From the NCBI GenBank assembly GCA_036346205.1, contig JARFJB010002087.1:11436501-11500500 (forward strand): a stretch of 64,000 bases of DNA, written 5' to 3'. The notes below the pieces were generated by a model. That model saw only the letters and a list, made by a program, of their open reading frames with translations. It did not search any database and was not told the DNA's origin. This document shows positions 32,048 to 45,242 of the stretch, one piece after another. The stretch's first letter is position 1; each line of letters starts with the position of its first letter. The position numbers were made by a program, and so were the translations under genes. This DNA is from Vesta saturnalis (taxonomy: Eukaryota > Arthropoda > Insecta > Coleoptera > Lampyridae).

Positions 32048-32362
32048 GAGTTTTATTGGGGGGGGGGGTGTTAATATCGCTAAGTATGTCAAAATTAAAA
32101 AATTCAAAATGGGGGATCAAAAGTGGGAGATTATCGTGTTTAAAATCCGATATGACTAAAATTCAGATACTGTGGGCTAATGATGATGAAAAAACTGCCA
32201 GTTTTTAGGATGCATCATTTTTTAAAGTCTAGTATTGGGGTTTTTAAGATCGCTAAGTATAAATCATTTGTCAAAATTAAAAAATTCAAAATGGCGATCA
32301 AAAATGGGGAATTATCGTGTTTAAAAACCTATATGATTTAAATTTAGGTATTGTGGGCTTTG
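32048..32362. repeat. tandem duplication of about 185 bases
   Basis: ATCGCTAAGTAT, GTCAAAATTAAAAAATTCAA, ATTATCGTGTTTAAAA and ATACTGTGGGCT or ATTGTGGGCT recur in the same order at about 32063-32180 and 32250-32362. A G run lies at the left edge. Confidence 0.75.
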
Positions 32363-32378
32363 AAGTTATTTACATATA

Positions 32379-35079
32379 CAGGGCTTTTCACGATGAGCGT
32401 TAATTAGACGTTTCTGGCGAACCAGATAACGGACAACCTGAAAATTTGGCAGTATGCTTAAATTAATATGATCTACACGCCTAAAATATTTTAGATGATG
32501 CGGCGTTGCCGCTTCTACTATAAAGTAGCGACTAATTTGATTTTTCAAATGCAACACCCTGTATATAATATCATATTATGATTTCCTATTACTTTATCCA
32601 CAACTTCATGTACTATTTCCCTATACCGATCTATTACCGTTTAAGAGATATAAATTAATTTCGATTTTTTTTTTACAAAACAATTACTTTTATAAACGCT
32701 GATAATCTTGAACTCTCTGGTACTAAGACGATCAAATTCGAAATGGAGTGGAGTGATACCATGAGTATCTTCACTTCGAGTCATATTTTTATTTGCCTCA
32801 TACAGGGTCTTTAAAAAATGCAGATACTTTGTTCACATGAAAAAAGGAGTGGAAGTCAATTTTTTCAAATGGAACACCCTGTATATTTACACATGTTTGA
32901 GCTCTACATCCAATTTTAGATTGACTTTAATCAGATAATGCTATTTCGATTTCGAACCGTTTTCGAGATAAACTGTTTCAAACAGAAACTGACGTGGTTT
33001 CCTTGTATTCATCACTTATTTTTGAGATTTAACATCAATTTTATACTACGTAATACAATTTCTTTTCAATTTAGTTTTTCAACAGTCTCAAATCAGTTAA
33101 TTGGAAATTGATATGTACCTTAGAAAAGTTACAATTTGTATGCATTGAGGTATTGAGTGTCTCTACCGTACAACATCGCAAATTAATATTTTTAATAGTG
33201 TGCTTTGGAAAAATAAATGAACCAATTTTGAAACGTCAAACTTTCGTTGTTGGTTTTGACTGATTGTGATACTAATTATAATAGAAAAATGTCAAGATTA
33301 GGTTACAGAAATGAAGATTTCTTGAATTTATTCATGGTCATCGACTACTACAAAACTGTAGGTTGAATGGAACCTTTCGTCCCAAAACCATTCGTAGAAA
33401 GCCTGAAGTGGATGATGATGACAATGGCATAACAGTTTTGGGATTTTTTAATGAATTTCCAAATGCTTCTCTACACGAGGCTGAAAAGGAGATCGGTATA
33501 CCCTACGTGACAATTTATCGCATTCTTAATAAGCACAAATGGCATCCCTATAAATTCTACTGTGTCCATCATTTGAAAGAGACTGATTTGTCTCGTAGAG
33601 TGGAATTCTTTGAATGGTTACTTGTCAAGACTCAAGAGGATGAACATTTCCTTGACAATATCATATGGACAAATGAGGCCAAGCTTACAAAAATGGAATT
33701 TTCAACAGACACAACAGTCATTATTGGGCGCCAGAAAATCCTCATGTCGTGCGCCAAAGGGTTTTCAAGAAAGATGGCTATTTAATGTATTTTGTACCAT
33801 AAAGAATGAGTCAATTTTTATATCGAGTTTTATGATGATAATTTGAATGCAACAAAATATGAAGATTTACTGAGAAGTGGAGTTCAAATGATTTTAAATA
33901 ATAGGCCAGGAAGAGAACGTGTATGGTACCAAATGGATGGTGCTCCACCCCATAATTCTCGTTCAGTAGGCGAAGCTTTAACTGGAATCTTCGAACACAG
34001 ATGGATTGGTAATAATGGACCTTTTCGTTGGCCTCCTAGAACACCAGATGGCAATCCAATAGATTATTTTGTGTGGGGTTTCATTAAAAATGTGGTTTAC
34101 TCCAACCCAGTAACAGCAATGGAAGATATGAAATCGAGAGTTAGAACTGCTTTCAATAGTTTAACTCCAGACTTAATCAGAAGCGCTACACATGAAAATC
34201 TTTTGAAGATATTACATGTTTGTTTATGTAGAGGTGGAGATGTGTTCGAACATATTCTGAAATACACTGATAATTGAATTAACTTCATGAAATTATTTTC
34301 AGTTCGTGTGTCAGCGTTAATAAAACTATTGTTTGAAGAGAAGTTTCATTTGATGGTTGAAGAGTATTTTAATAATTATTTATTCATTGTATTATCTGTG
34401 ACTGATTAAGGAACATCGAACGGAATCTGTTAAATTTCAAAAATAAGTGATGAATACAAGGAAATCACGTCAGTTTCTGTTTGAAACAGTTTATCTCGAA
34501 AACGGTTCGAAATCGAAATAGCATTATCTGATTAAAGTCAATCTAAAATTGGATGTAGAGCTCAGAAATGTGTAAATATACAGGGTGTTCCATTTGAAAA
34601 ATTGACTTCCACTCCTTCTTTCATGTGAACAAAGTATCTGCATTTTTAAAGACCCTGTATGAGGCAAATAAAAAATGACTCGAAGTGAAGATCCTCATGG
34701 TATCACTCCACTCCATTTCGAATTTGATCGTCTTAGTACCAGAGAGCTCAAGATTATCAGCGTTTATAAAAGTACGTTTTGTAAAAAAAAAATCGAAATT
34801 AATTTATATCTATTAAACGGTAATAGATAGGTATAGGAAAATAGTACATGAAGTTGTTGATAAAGTAATAGGAAATCATAATATGATATTATATAAAGGG
34901 TGTTACATTTGAAAAATCCAAGTAGTCGCTACTTTATAGTAGAAGCGGCAACGCCGCATCTTCTAAAATATTTTAGGCGTGTAGATCATATTAATTTATG
35001 TATACTATCAAATTTTCAGGTTGATCTGTTGTTTGGTTTGCCAGAAACGTCTAATTAACGCTCATCGTGAAAAGCCCTG
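32379..35079 (+). mobile_element. DD41D transposon with long modular inverted ends
   Basis: TA precedes CAGGGCTTTTCACGATGAG at 32379 and its reverse complement ends at 35079 before TA; total length 2701 bases. Arms of about 650 bases (32379-33030 and 34430-35079) are well-matched inverted copies. Each arm contains internal terminus-like modules: 32379-32561 and 32803-32881 on the left, 34581-34657 and about 34897-35079 on the right. Each is bounded by CAGGG (AAAGGG once) and CCCTG. The interior holds one transposase gene. Confidence 0.85.
33289..34277 (+). pseudogene. DD41D transposase with N-terminal deletion
   Basis: The ATG at 33289 gives MSRLGYRNEDFLNLFMVIDY, the start of the DUF4817-type domain. 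About 45 residues are then missing and the reading resumes near LNGTFRPKTIRRKPEVDD. The second HTH (SLHEAEKEIGIPYVTIYRI) and the linker HKWHPYKF follow. The first catalytic motif reads IWTNEAKL, with Asp changed to Asn. A one-base shift at an A run (about 33689) is followed by NGIFNRHNSHYW in the next frame. Later come YQMDGAPPHNSRSV (second Asp) and NPIDYFVWGFI (third Asp), 41 residues apart. The end, GGDVFEHIL, is intact. A stop and frame changes lie near 33783-33842. The changed first Asp implies no activity even if the frames were repaired. Confidence 0.85.
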
Positions 35080-37194
35080 TATGAGAAAGGATTATGGCAG
35101 ATAATTTGGCGGCGGTTTTTCTGCTTGTTTTTATTGTGCTTCTATTGCGAAAAATCGGTTGGCACTTTTAAATATAAAAACTCGGTTGGTATTCACCATT
35201 GTTGTAAACTTTTTGTGTTAAGAAAAAAATTACGATTATCTTTTCCTTTGTGGTGCTTTACTGAATTGTTTTTAGGTACGTTTACACTCCTGCTTTGATT
35301 CCTTTCGATTATCATTGTACATTTTCTAATTATGATTTGGAAATAACTTTTTTTATTTTACAAAATCGTATCATTAAAAAATTTTAGGATAAATAAAATT
35401 GTCCACATTCGAAACATTCTCACATAATTAAAACATCTCTTCTTCTGTATCACAGTAACAACCTCAAACATAATAAAACATCCGAGAGTTGTGTAAACTT
35501 AAAAGTTTTATCAAATATCTAAATCTACCAGATTTTAATTATTTTGTTGCTCAAATATTAAATAAAACAACAGATCTTATCTAAACATGTAGACCTTTCA
35601 GTACCTTACTAAAATTATGGTTTTGGTTTTTTTTTAAACAAAACCAATGCCGTGTTGAAGTAAGGGTGCGGTTTATTGAAACGCCTACAAACAACAATAC
35701 ATTTATTAAATGTAATACCAACTGAAAGCTTTCAACAATTGTTGTAAATTTATTTTGGTTTAATTTTACTAATAATCGCACCTGCGCAATATTTAATAAT
35801 AAAAGACAAAGAGATGTATAAAATGAGGACAGATCCGTGTTTGTACTTTTGAAGTAGTGGTTATAAAAAAGTTAAACTATTAAGTTATTTCTAATATTTC
35901 ACATATAGAATTTAATAAAAATATTACCTTGGAAAATTACTTTGGCCGTTAGTAGTAAACGGAGAGTGTTTTAAGGCAGGAAGGTCACGGACGGTCGGTT
36001 CTAAAAGAGTACGAGAGTGCAGCCTGCAGCGTCAGTCGTGACCACCACTGACATTACTTCATGATATAAAGTATCAACATTGACTTGGACGCATACCAGC
36101 AACACGAACTACAAGAATTCACAACTTCAAAGCTATGTAAAGTATTATTTGTTTAAATAAAATATTTGGTGGTGCACACACTAATGGACTTGAAAGGTTT
36201 GTTTCACAGTCATTGCATCAAACACTGTAAAAGAAATAACCATAAAACTACTATGCCTTTATTCGGTGGTGCTCTTTGTTAATAAAGTTGATGGTTTAAA
36301 CTAATTATTAATTATAAAGATTTACTGGTCTTTTCGCGTCATTAGTTTTAGTAATCGTCGAAATTTTACGCTGGCAAATTATAGTAAGTTACATATTTTA
36401 GAAATTTTGTCGAATATTATAAAGTACGAAAGTATACCCAAGCAAATGTTCGAATTGATAAAAAAGACCGGGATAGATTTTGATCCTCTAACTCTTGCTT
36501 TATTTTTAAGGCACGTTTCCACTAACACCCTAATCTGTAAAAGTGGATTAATGTAATAATTTTAAGCACTATCGAATTTCCACAAAAAAAGTATTTACTA
36601 CAAATACTTTAATTGTAACGGTTATCTAGTTCTAGTTAACGACAGCCATCAATGTTTGAATAGCTAATGATTTATAAGAGCGGGGTTGATCAGAACGGTC
36701 ACCCACTTGCTTAACCACAATAACTGCTGTCATTGCAATAGTTACCAGTTTGTTTGATCTCAACAACTATTTGATTTTTGTAACACAGCGCCACCGAGCT
36801 CTAGAGTTTCATCAGAACGCTAATTAATTTTTTGAAAACAACAATGCAATAAATTAAATGCTTCTTTTCATCTTAGAAACATACCGTCAAAAATTTGTAG
36901 AAATTTAATGTTTAATGCTAATCGAGAACCACAAACAACAAAGCAGATGGAGAAGATGTCGTAGTTGCATAAATGTAATTACTAGTTAATCCAAACGTAT
37001 AAAAGGTTTATCAATAGACAAATAGAATTGAGATTTTGTAAACTCATATCACATAACAGAAATCAGTAGATAATAAAAGATTGAATTGATTGGTATGAGT
37101 AATGATCAGTGACGAAATGTATGTACACAGTTTTTGGGTATCTTTAGGCGCAATTAGTGACCAACACCGTAGAGACACAACATTTAATTATGGT
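35080..37194. other. intergenic DNA, nothing firmly recognised
   Basis: No coding signal was found. A TATAAA sequence in ATGTATAAAATGAGGACAG near 35816 is promoter-like, but no credible exon follows, so it is not called. Confidence 0.45.
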
Positions 37195-39988
37195 GAATAG
37201 TGGGTTAAAATGACGACACCGTTAAACAGTAACTTTAGTTCTTACCAATCGAGATAATGCCCCAATAAAATCGGTATATAAATAAAGTTTTTGGGTATAT
37301 TTTGACCCAAACGATGACCAACGCTCTAAAACCATAAAAGACATTTTTCCCATCAAGGCCATTTCTCCAACGAAATTGACGTATACATAAAGTGTTGGGG
37401 CATATTTAGCCCAAAATGATAGCTCGAGAAAATGCGCATGTCCGTTCTCTCAACCAAATTGGCTAATAAATATCATATTTTATCGCAAATGATCAGCAGC
37501 GTAAAACCTTAACATTTAGTTCTTTCCAATCCTAGTAATGTGTTAGGTAGTTTCCTCAACGAAAATTTTTTGGCATATTTGGCCCTAAATGATGATTAAC
37601 GCCCTAAAACCATGAAAGTTCGTTCTTGCTTATTATCGAGGAAGTGCGTTTGGCCGATTTGTCAAAATTCTCGAATTAATAACGTTTTTTGGACATCTTT
37701 TACCCTAAAGAACTTGCAGGCAATATGCATGGCCTACTGAAATTTGTATATAAAGTTTTTTGTCCAAAATGATGATCAGCGCATTAAAACCATAAACGTT
37801 AGCTATTGCGTTTGACTATTGCCCTAAGGAAGTTGGCGTATAAAAAAAGTTTTTGGGCATCTTTACTACTAACTAAAACCATAAAATTTCGTTCTTGCTG
37901 TTGGCCGTTTTGTCTACAATCTCGGCGAATAAATAACGTTTTTGGACATGTTTAATCCCAAATGACCAGAAGCGTAAAACCATATCATTTAGTTCTTATC
38001 CAACCAGGTAAAGCACTTGGAAGCCTTCCCAACGAAATTGGTGCATAAAGTTGTTGGTCATATGTGGCCCAAAATGCTAATCAACGCTCTAAAAAACCAT
38101 TAACATTTCCTAAACGAATTTAGCGTATTATTATGTTTAATTATCATTTGTTCGTTCGTGCTCATTGAGACACGCATTTAATCGTTTTACCAACAACATT
38201 TGTGAATAAAAACATCTTTGGACATCTTTGATCCAGATGAAAACGTAAGATTTAGTTTTTGCCCACACACGCACTGCATTTGGCTGTTTCTCTAACGAAA
38301 TCGGTGTTTAAATAAAGTTTTGGGCCACGTTGGCCCCAAATGAACATAAACACCATAAAATCGAAGCTAAACAGCAATTTGTGTGTTAAGAGCGCAAAGT
38401 GATATATGCTGTTCTGAGCGAGATGTTTGACGCATGACGCGTAGCGAAGCTCGGATACCTCGCGAGAGCGGCAATGCCATTTGGCGCTCGAATTACACAC
38501 AAGATTTTTGCTACAACCGGTGTTTTTATAAAAATGTTGGTTAAAATGGTATTTACTGCAAAATATAAATAAAACATTGCTGTCACCTTATGATTTATAT
38601 CTAGTGGGTTAAAATGATGACACCGTAAAACAGTAACTTTAGTTCTTACCAATCGAGATAATGCTTTTGGTTGTTTCCCCAATAAAATCGGTATATAAAT
38701 AAAGTTTTTGGGTATATTTTGACCCAAACGATCACCAACGCTCTAAAACCATTAAAGACATTTTTCCCATCAAGGCCATTTCTCCAACGAAATTGACGTA
38801 TACATAAAGTGTTGGGGCATATTTAGCCCAAAATGACAACTCGAGACAATGCGCATGTCCGTTCTCTCAACCAAATTGGCTAATAAATATCATATTTGAT
38901 CGCAAATGATCAGCAGCGTAAAACCTTGACATTTAGTTCTTTCCGATCCAAGTAATGCGTTTGATCGTTTCCCCAACGAAAGTTTTTTGGCATATTTGGT
39001 TTGGCCCTAAATGATGTATAACGCCCTAAGACCATAAAAGTTCGTTCTTGCCTATTATCAAGGAAGTGCGTTTGGCCGATTTGTCAACAAAATTGTCGAA
39101 TTAATAACGTTTTTTGGACATCTTTTATCCTAAAGAACTTGCAGGCAATGTGCATGGCCTACTGAAATTTGTATATAAAGTTTTTGTCCAAAATGATGAT
39201 CATCGCATTAAAACCATAAACGTTAGCTATTGCGTTTGACTATTGCCCTAAGGAAGTTGGCGTATAAATAAAGTTTTTGGACATCTTTACTACTAACTAA
39301 AACCATAAAATTTCGTTCTTGCTCTTGGCCGTTTTGTCAACAATCTTGGCGAATAAATAACGTTTTTGGATATGTTTGATCCCAAATGGCCAGAAGCGTA
39401 AAACCATATCATTTAGTTCTTATCCAACCAGGTAAAGCCTTCCCAATGAAATTGGTGCATAAAGTTGTTGGTCATATGTGGCCCAAAATGCTAATCAACG
39501 CTCTAAAAACCATTAACATTTCCTAAACGAATTTAGCGTATTATTATGTTTAATTATCATTTGTTCGTTCGTGCTCATTGAGACACGCATTTAATCGTTT
39601 TACCAACAAAATTATTGAATAAAAACGTCTTTGGACATCTTTGACCCAGATGAAAACGTAAGATTTAGTTTTTGCCCACACACGCACTGCATTTGGCTAT
39701 TTCTCTAACGAAATTGGTGTATAAATAAAGTTTTGGGCCACGTTATTTAAATGAACATAAACACCATAAAATCGAAGCGAAACAGCGATTTGTGTGTTAA
39801 GAGCGCAAAGTGATATATGCCGTTCTGAACGAGATGTTTGACGCATGACGTGTAGCGAAGCTCGGATATCTCGCGAGAGCGGCAATGCCATTTGGCGCTC
39901 GAATTACACACAAGATTTTTGCTACAACCGGCGTTTTTATAAAAAATGTTCGTTAAAATGGTATTTATTGCAAAATATAAATAAAACA
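37195..39988. repeat. satellite-like array with a 1.4-kb higher-order duplication
   Basis: The basic unit of about 100-130 bases contains AAACCATAAAAGTTCGTTCT, AATCGAG, GTTTGGCCGTTTC, CCAACGAAATTGG, TATAAATAAAGTTTTTGGGC, ATATTTGGCCC and AATGATGATCAACGC. About ten such units plus a GC-richer stretch (38400-38520, CTCGCGAGAGCGGCAATGCC) form a block of about 1.4 kb that occurs twice: 37195-38598 and 38599-39988. Deletions distinguish the two. A piece of the next junction reappears at about 41812-41850 beyond the LINE insertion. Confidence 0.85.
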
Positions 39989-41812
39989 TTTCTTTTTTTA
40001 TGATTGTGGACCTGACAAGGCTAAATTTGGCCTACCGTGCTAAATCATTCAGGAACACTTAGGATGATGGATAGAGGAATAATGAATTGCCAATAGATGC
40101 CTATGAAAAGCTACCTTAAATTTTCTGATATCATAAGTGAGAGGAAAGCAAGAACTAGGGAGATCATTCCAGAGTTTAGAAGCCGTGTAGAAAAATGTGA
40201 ATTGCGCCCGTTTGGTACGACAAGTGGAGATTTGTACTGCATACTGATGATGTGAATGAGCGAAGCGAGTGTTTCTCGCAAAGATAGCCCGAGATGGTAT
40301 CAAAGAATATAATTCAACAGCACAATAGCCGTTGTAATAACGATAATACAAAGAAAGAACTGAAACCATCCTTCTATGCTCAAGGGACTTAACTTCTCAC
40401 ATACGTGAGAAGTTAAGGACGGGTCATTTATAAGCCAAATCGCTCTCTTTTGAATCCGATCAACGATATCGAGAGCGTATTGGGGAGCACTAACCCAGAG
40501 GTGAGAATTATATTCCAGATGAGACCGAATTTGGGCCTTATACAGCAGAAGGAGTTGTCGAGAGGTAATGTACTGCTTAGATCTGTACAAAAAGCCTATT
40601 TTACGAGCAGCTGTTTTGGTAGCTGACAGAAGATGGTCAGAAGATACAGTCATACCCAACAGAGTGATAGAGTCTGAAAACTTAAGAATTGAGCCATTCA
40701 TACTTACAACAGGAAATGATCGATCTTTTTTGGCGGACACAAGGCAACACTGTGTTTTGTTAGCATTAAATTTAACTAGATTATTGCTTCCGCATTCGAG
40801 AATACGTTGAATGTCTTTGTTGATTGAATTTGCCATTTCAGCCTTAATTTCTTGATTTGACATAGAAGGTGGATTATCACTATGAGTAGACTGAGATGAA
40901 CTACAGTGAAGAGTGCTATTTATGTACAGCAGAAAAGTGTAGGCGCTATAACGGATCCCTGTGGTACGCCCGCGTTAATGCTAACTTCTTTTGAAAAAAA
41001 GCCATCAACTACGACACGTATTCGTCTTTTATCAAGGAAACTAGAAACCCAGTTGATGAGTGTATCATTTAACCCAAACGAGGTGAGCCAAACTTGGTCA
41101 AATGGCTTTGAGATATCTAAAGCGACTACAACTGTTTCACCGGACTGCTCTACTGTATTGTTCCAAACTTGAGTCATATATGAAAGAAGATCACCTGTTG
41201 AATGACTGCCTAAACCCATATTGGTGGTCACGAAGGAGTTTGTTAGTTCCAAGGAACGTGAGCAGTTGCTGACTGATGGCTTTTTCCATGATTTTAGACA
41301 AAATGGAAGTGATGGCAATTGATCGGTAGTTTGAGGGATCGGTCTTATCGCCTTTTTTGGGAATAGGTTGAACATTTGCTAACTTCTATGATGAAGGGAA
41401 TTCTCCAGAAGGCATAGAGATCGTATAGAGCTTAGATAGGACTGGTACTAGTTCGGGGGAACATTTCTTTAAGACAATAGCTGGGATACCGTCTGGGCCA
41501 GCCGCCTTATTGAGATCAAGCCTACTGATGATCGATTCCAAGATCTTGTACCGAAAATGAATTGGTTTCATAGCGTATGAAGAAGTGTTGACTAGAGGCA
41601 CATCTTTTCCAGAATGATTGAGACACGAGTTTGATGCAAACAAATCCACAAAAACATTGGCTTTGTCTACAGAATCAGTAACTACCGATCCGTCAATAGA
41701 TGTCAGGGGGGGGAATGAAGATGTTCCAAAGTTTTTACTAATGGCTTTAGCTAAAGACCAAAATTTACGACTGCCTAAAGGAGATGTAGCTAGTTCATTG
41801 AATTTTCGTTGC
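39989..41812 (-). mobile_element. 5'-truncated LINE, inverted copy of the 8.4-kb family
   Basis: The 3' end is the T-rich start near 39990-40000, followed by the reverse of GGTCCACAATCAT. The 5' end falls at about 41812, where LINE homology stops at CGTTG and satellite sequence (CATTGCTGTCATCTTATG) begins. The uninterrupted satellite junction at 38570 reads AAAACATTGCTGTCACCTTA, so insertion occurred at ACATT|GCTG with CATT shared at both ends. Confidence 0.85.
40049..41812 (-). pseudogene. LINE ORF2 reverse transcriptase, catalytic box deleted
   Basis: On the minus strand the frame runs from ELATSPLGSRKFWSLAKA through LNKAAGPDGIPAIVLKK, NYRPIAITSILSKI (after a frame change), ALDISKPFDQVWL-like motif A (here F-D retained, A changed to P) and GVPQGSVIAPTLF (motif B). 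About 50 bases that would encode LYINDL and the F/YADD box are deleted near 40918, giving a frameshift. The C-terminal region continues SNQEIKAEMANSINKDIQ, FNANKTQCCLVSA, TAARKIGFLYRSKQY and ends with ASKLWNDLPSSCFP and the stop at 40049. It is closer to its ancestor than the plus-strand copy at many codons, but the deletion makes it inactive. Confidence 0.85.
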
Positions 41813-42099
41813 ATTGCTGTCATCTTATGATTTACATCTATGTATAACAAACTCTAAATGCTGTTGGAATTCTTCTAACACTCCTTCTTTAGCGGTGAAA
41901 ATCAAGGCGAAGAATTAAAGGTGATTGAATGTCTGTGTTTGATGACATATATGTAATACTTTGAAACGATTTTATTCATTGAATTAGTAAAAAATAAATT
42001 TCTACCACCTCTAGTAGTATAAAATTGTTAAAAAATAAAAGATGAGTTCCCAACAAAGTTTTGAACTGTTTTCCGTAACTAAAGTTAGTAGTTTGTATT
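41813..42099. other. intergenic DNA after the LINE insertion
   Basis: The first about 40 bases match the satellite junction at 38570. Nothing else was recognised. Confidence 0.5.
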
Positions 42100-42600
42100 T
42101 TATTGAACGCAATAATTTGGGCCGATGGAGCGAGTTGATCTGTGACCTTCGTCACAGTGGGGGCATCGTATGGAGTGGGTAGGAAATAGTTCAGAGGTAT
42201 GACCTACACACGTGCAGGTAGAGCAATACTTACAGAGTGGTGGTGGGATTAGGGAAAGTTTGCATTGATTGTCGCGCGAAGCCGAAGACGCCCTATGCAA
42301 GGGGGTACTCAAGTTATGGATGTGGAAATGAGGTGGATGAGGAATATGGAAGTATTGAACCTTCGGAATGATTCGTATTGCTTCGTGCACAGAAGGCAGA
42401 GCAATTGAATCAAGGATCTCTTTGGCAAGGATCTTTGTGACAAATCACGTAAAAAAGAACGGAGGTCTGGGACTGATGGTAATGGGGCGAAGGCCAGAAA
42501 GTTGGACGAGTGTGTGGGTTTTGTGAAGGTGATGGTGACAGTAGCACGGCATCGGTCTTAACCATCGCGATTGGTGTTAGTTAAGGTGTTTAAATAAAAC
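42100..42600 (-). pseudogene. LINE ORF1 (gag-like) fragment with zinc-knuckle residues
   Basis: Minus-strand frames read TVTITFTKPTHS near 42530, then VHEAIRIIPKVQYFHI and LCKYCSTCTCVGHTSE followed by RCPHCDEGHRS. The C-x2-C...GH and C-x2-C-x4-H pattern, placed after a folded domain of this size, is typical of ORF1 proteins of insect non-LTR retrotransposons. The usual knuckle order is partly degraded (CSTCTCVGHT). It lies upstream of, and in the same orientation as, the truncated LINE at 39989-41812, but satellite sequence separates them, so they need not be one element. Confidence 0.5.
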
Positions 42601-45091
42601 TAAGACAATAAAAAAAAAATGTTTTTATGGAACGCCAGTTGATGTCCCGACGTCGATCTTCCTTCTCTGGTAGCAGTAGCGGCGTCCTCGATGTGGTCCT
42701 TTTGTAGTCGTTTTAGTCCTAGTGACCGCTTTCTTGTTGCAACTGGGTGTCGTAGTCGTGAAAACTACTTTTTTTTTGCGGTCGACGTCTCGAGCACGAT
42801 CGCACTTAGGTGGCTGTCTACGAACGAAGTGACCGTCGCGTCGTCTTTTTCGCTGTTTTCCGTATCTAGTCTTATGCATAAATACTTATATATTTTTTTA
42901 ATCCGGTGCGAACGAACTATTTTCACTACTAATATATCCGGAAGCGCAGTTTTCACAAATGTGAAATATTTTACGAACTGTTTTCTATTACCTTGCAAAC
43001 CAACAGAGTGCCTTACTAGATGTATGTTTAAAAACACGGTAACATTTTAATACGAAGATAATGATTTCGCTAAGAAAATTTATAATTTTAGAAAAAATTC
43101 AATGCATGGATGATGTCTCACCAAGAAAATGTCTTACTTTATTAGGTGTTATTGAAGTACTCGGCCCTTAAGGCCTTGTACTTCAGTAACTTCTCTTCAG
43201 TAATGAGTCTTCTGCCCGGCAATACTAACTTGACAATTTTCAAATTCGTTCAGAGATATATTGTTGCAGACCTAGTTGTTGCCCTTTACTTCGAGAGCAT
43301 ATTTGCATTTTTTGCATTTCTAAAAAAATGTGTTGAGCAAATCCAACTGTTCCAGTAAATACAACGAAACATTATTATGAATAATACTCGGGAAAGCTTT
43401 CATTATTATGTTTCGTACTTTATTATGTGTAATTAAATTTTTTATAAGAATGGGGTTTTAAGTAAAACTTTTAACTTATTTAGTCACTCTCTATAACAAA
43501 GTTTATGTAGTATGAAATTTTTCCATTTTTATTCTTTTTGCCTTATTTAAAGTTGTGTTATATACGTTGAAGGTATTTATATGCGTAACTGATGAAGATT
43601 GTGAAGGAAATTAATATCATGCATGAAGACTTGTCTATCCTAAAGAAACATAATATCTTTAGTGTTGCTTTTAAATTTTAATTAAATACAGTTTATTTTA
43701 TTAACAATAAACATGGTCATTATGAGGATTTAATAGGATATTATGCATATTTCTAAAAAAACACAAATTAACTTAAGATGTTATACATGTATAGTATAAG
43801 AACATTTATTATATATAGCCCGTGTAATTATGCTACACACAACACAGATGACTTTGCTAGTTCTTTTATTCAGGTAAATACATAAAAAATTTAAAATTTA
43901 TCTCGTCATGTTGTAAATTAGGCTTTATTAGAAATTAAATCTTAAGTCACGTTTTAAGATTTGTTTATGTAAAATAGTGTTATTAGTTAATACATAACTT
44001 TCAGATATAAGGGGCCCATGTCAAATCTCATTAAAATCGATCAAATAGTCTCGGAGCCACACACGGACAGACATACACGAACATTTTTTTTCGCGAAATC
44101 GATGTTTTTCGACTCAAGGGACACAAGAACGTTGACATTCGCGAAAAATTTTTTTTCGATTGCAATACTCTTAGTATACGTAGTATGCGAGAAAGTAAAA
44201 ATGGATAAATAAATGTAAATTATTTTAGTTATCTAAACAAAATATTAATTAAAAAAATTCTTAGGGTGATTATTTTGTTCACCTACCAAAATGTTACTTT
44301 TTTGACGTTTCTAAGAACCAATAGAAACTTTCAATTTAAGTGATGTGAGTACGTTTTAGTCAATCAAAACATTATTATAGTGGGAATAATCTACCTACAT
44401 TATTACTGCGAAAATAATTTTAAGTATTTTGTTTTTATTCAATGACAACGTATTTTTTGATTTGACTTCTGTCATCAATTTGGAAGTTCAGAAACCTCAA
44501 TTTGTTAAAATAAAAATATAATATTGAAAACCTGTTTCTTATTGTAAGGTCAAAAATAATCCAACGAATACCACACGAGAGTTCGATAAATTAGAAAATA
44601 ATTCTCCATATTTTCTCTACCCTGTTGCCATTCGGCAATAGCTACCTCGTGTCTATTGCCTGGCAATAGGTCTTGTCATATTACTACTGATAATTGTGCA
44701 TTGTGCTATTTTATCGTTATGAGCCATAGCCCTACTTAATATATGTGCCACATCAAATTAAATTTTGAACATTAAAAACAATGAATAACATTTTTTACTG
44801 AACATTTAGTGCATTAGCAAGTGGTTCGCGAAATTATCTCGTCACCTCTTGCTCAAAATTTAATCCATTTTTTATTCAAACTTTTTATTTGGTAAAATCA
44901 CACACAACTCCGCTCGTAACTGTATCATTCGAGTTGTTTTCGTGGTTTTACTAAAAAAGTTTTCGTGAAAATTTTAAGCACTCATGGTATTGTTTAAGAA
45001 AATTGGTGTTATTAGTCTATTATAGTTCATTTCAATCTTAATAATCACCAAGCTTCTTTTTATAAAACTGTCACTATTTTTTTTACACCCA
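42601..45091. other. intergenic DNA with no recognised gene
   Basis: The frame at 42625-42879 (minus) encodes a very basic peptide (KRRRDGHFVRRQPP) and could be a decayed N-terminal part of the ORF1 fragment, but this is not supported further. A short perfect hairpin surrounds GGCCCTTAAGGCC near 43170. AAAATCGATCAAATAGTCTC followed by GGAGCCACACACGGACAGAC near 44035 resembles a motif common to unclassified insect repeats. Confidence 0.45.
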
Positions 45092-45242
45092 GAAGAATTT
45101 ATAACTAGTAATTAGGCAAATTAGTGCAATGGATTCATAATTCGTACATGCTTTTCTACTTAGAACTTGCACTATTTACACGACTGGTGATTGCTAAAAA
45201 TGATAAATCACAAGCTTTTAGACGTAAAAGTGGAATATTCAA
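45092..45242 (+). repeat. repeat of about 150 bases, first copy
   Basis: AATTAGGCAAATTAGTGCAA, TACATGCTTTTCTACTTAGA and TGGTGATTGCTAAAAATGAT occur here and in the same order at 48736-48884, where the copy forms the loop between two inverted tRNA-like units. Confidence 0.8.

Noticed and set aside
35810..36180. TATA box followed by a possible 5' exon of a host gene
   Set aside because: No open frame, splice pattern or domain follows; the TATAAA match is expected by chance in such AT-rich DNA.
38252..38727. Two minus-strand frames over the GC-richer part of the satellite
   Set aside because: They recur with changes at 39697-39989 as part of the duplicated array and show no protein family.
37195..39988. 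CRISPR-like interpretation of the regularly spaced repeats
   Set aside because: Units are diverged, unequal in length and lack constant repeats with unique spacers; the genome context is eukaryotic.
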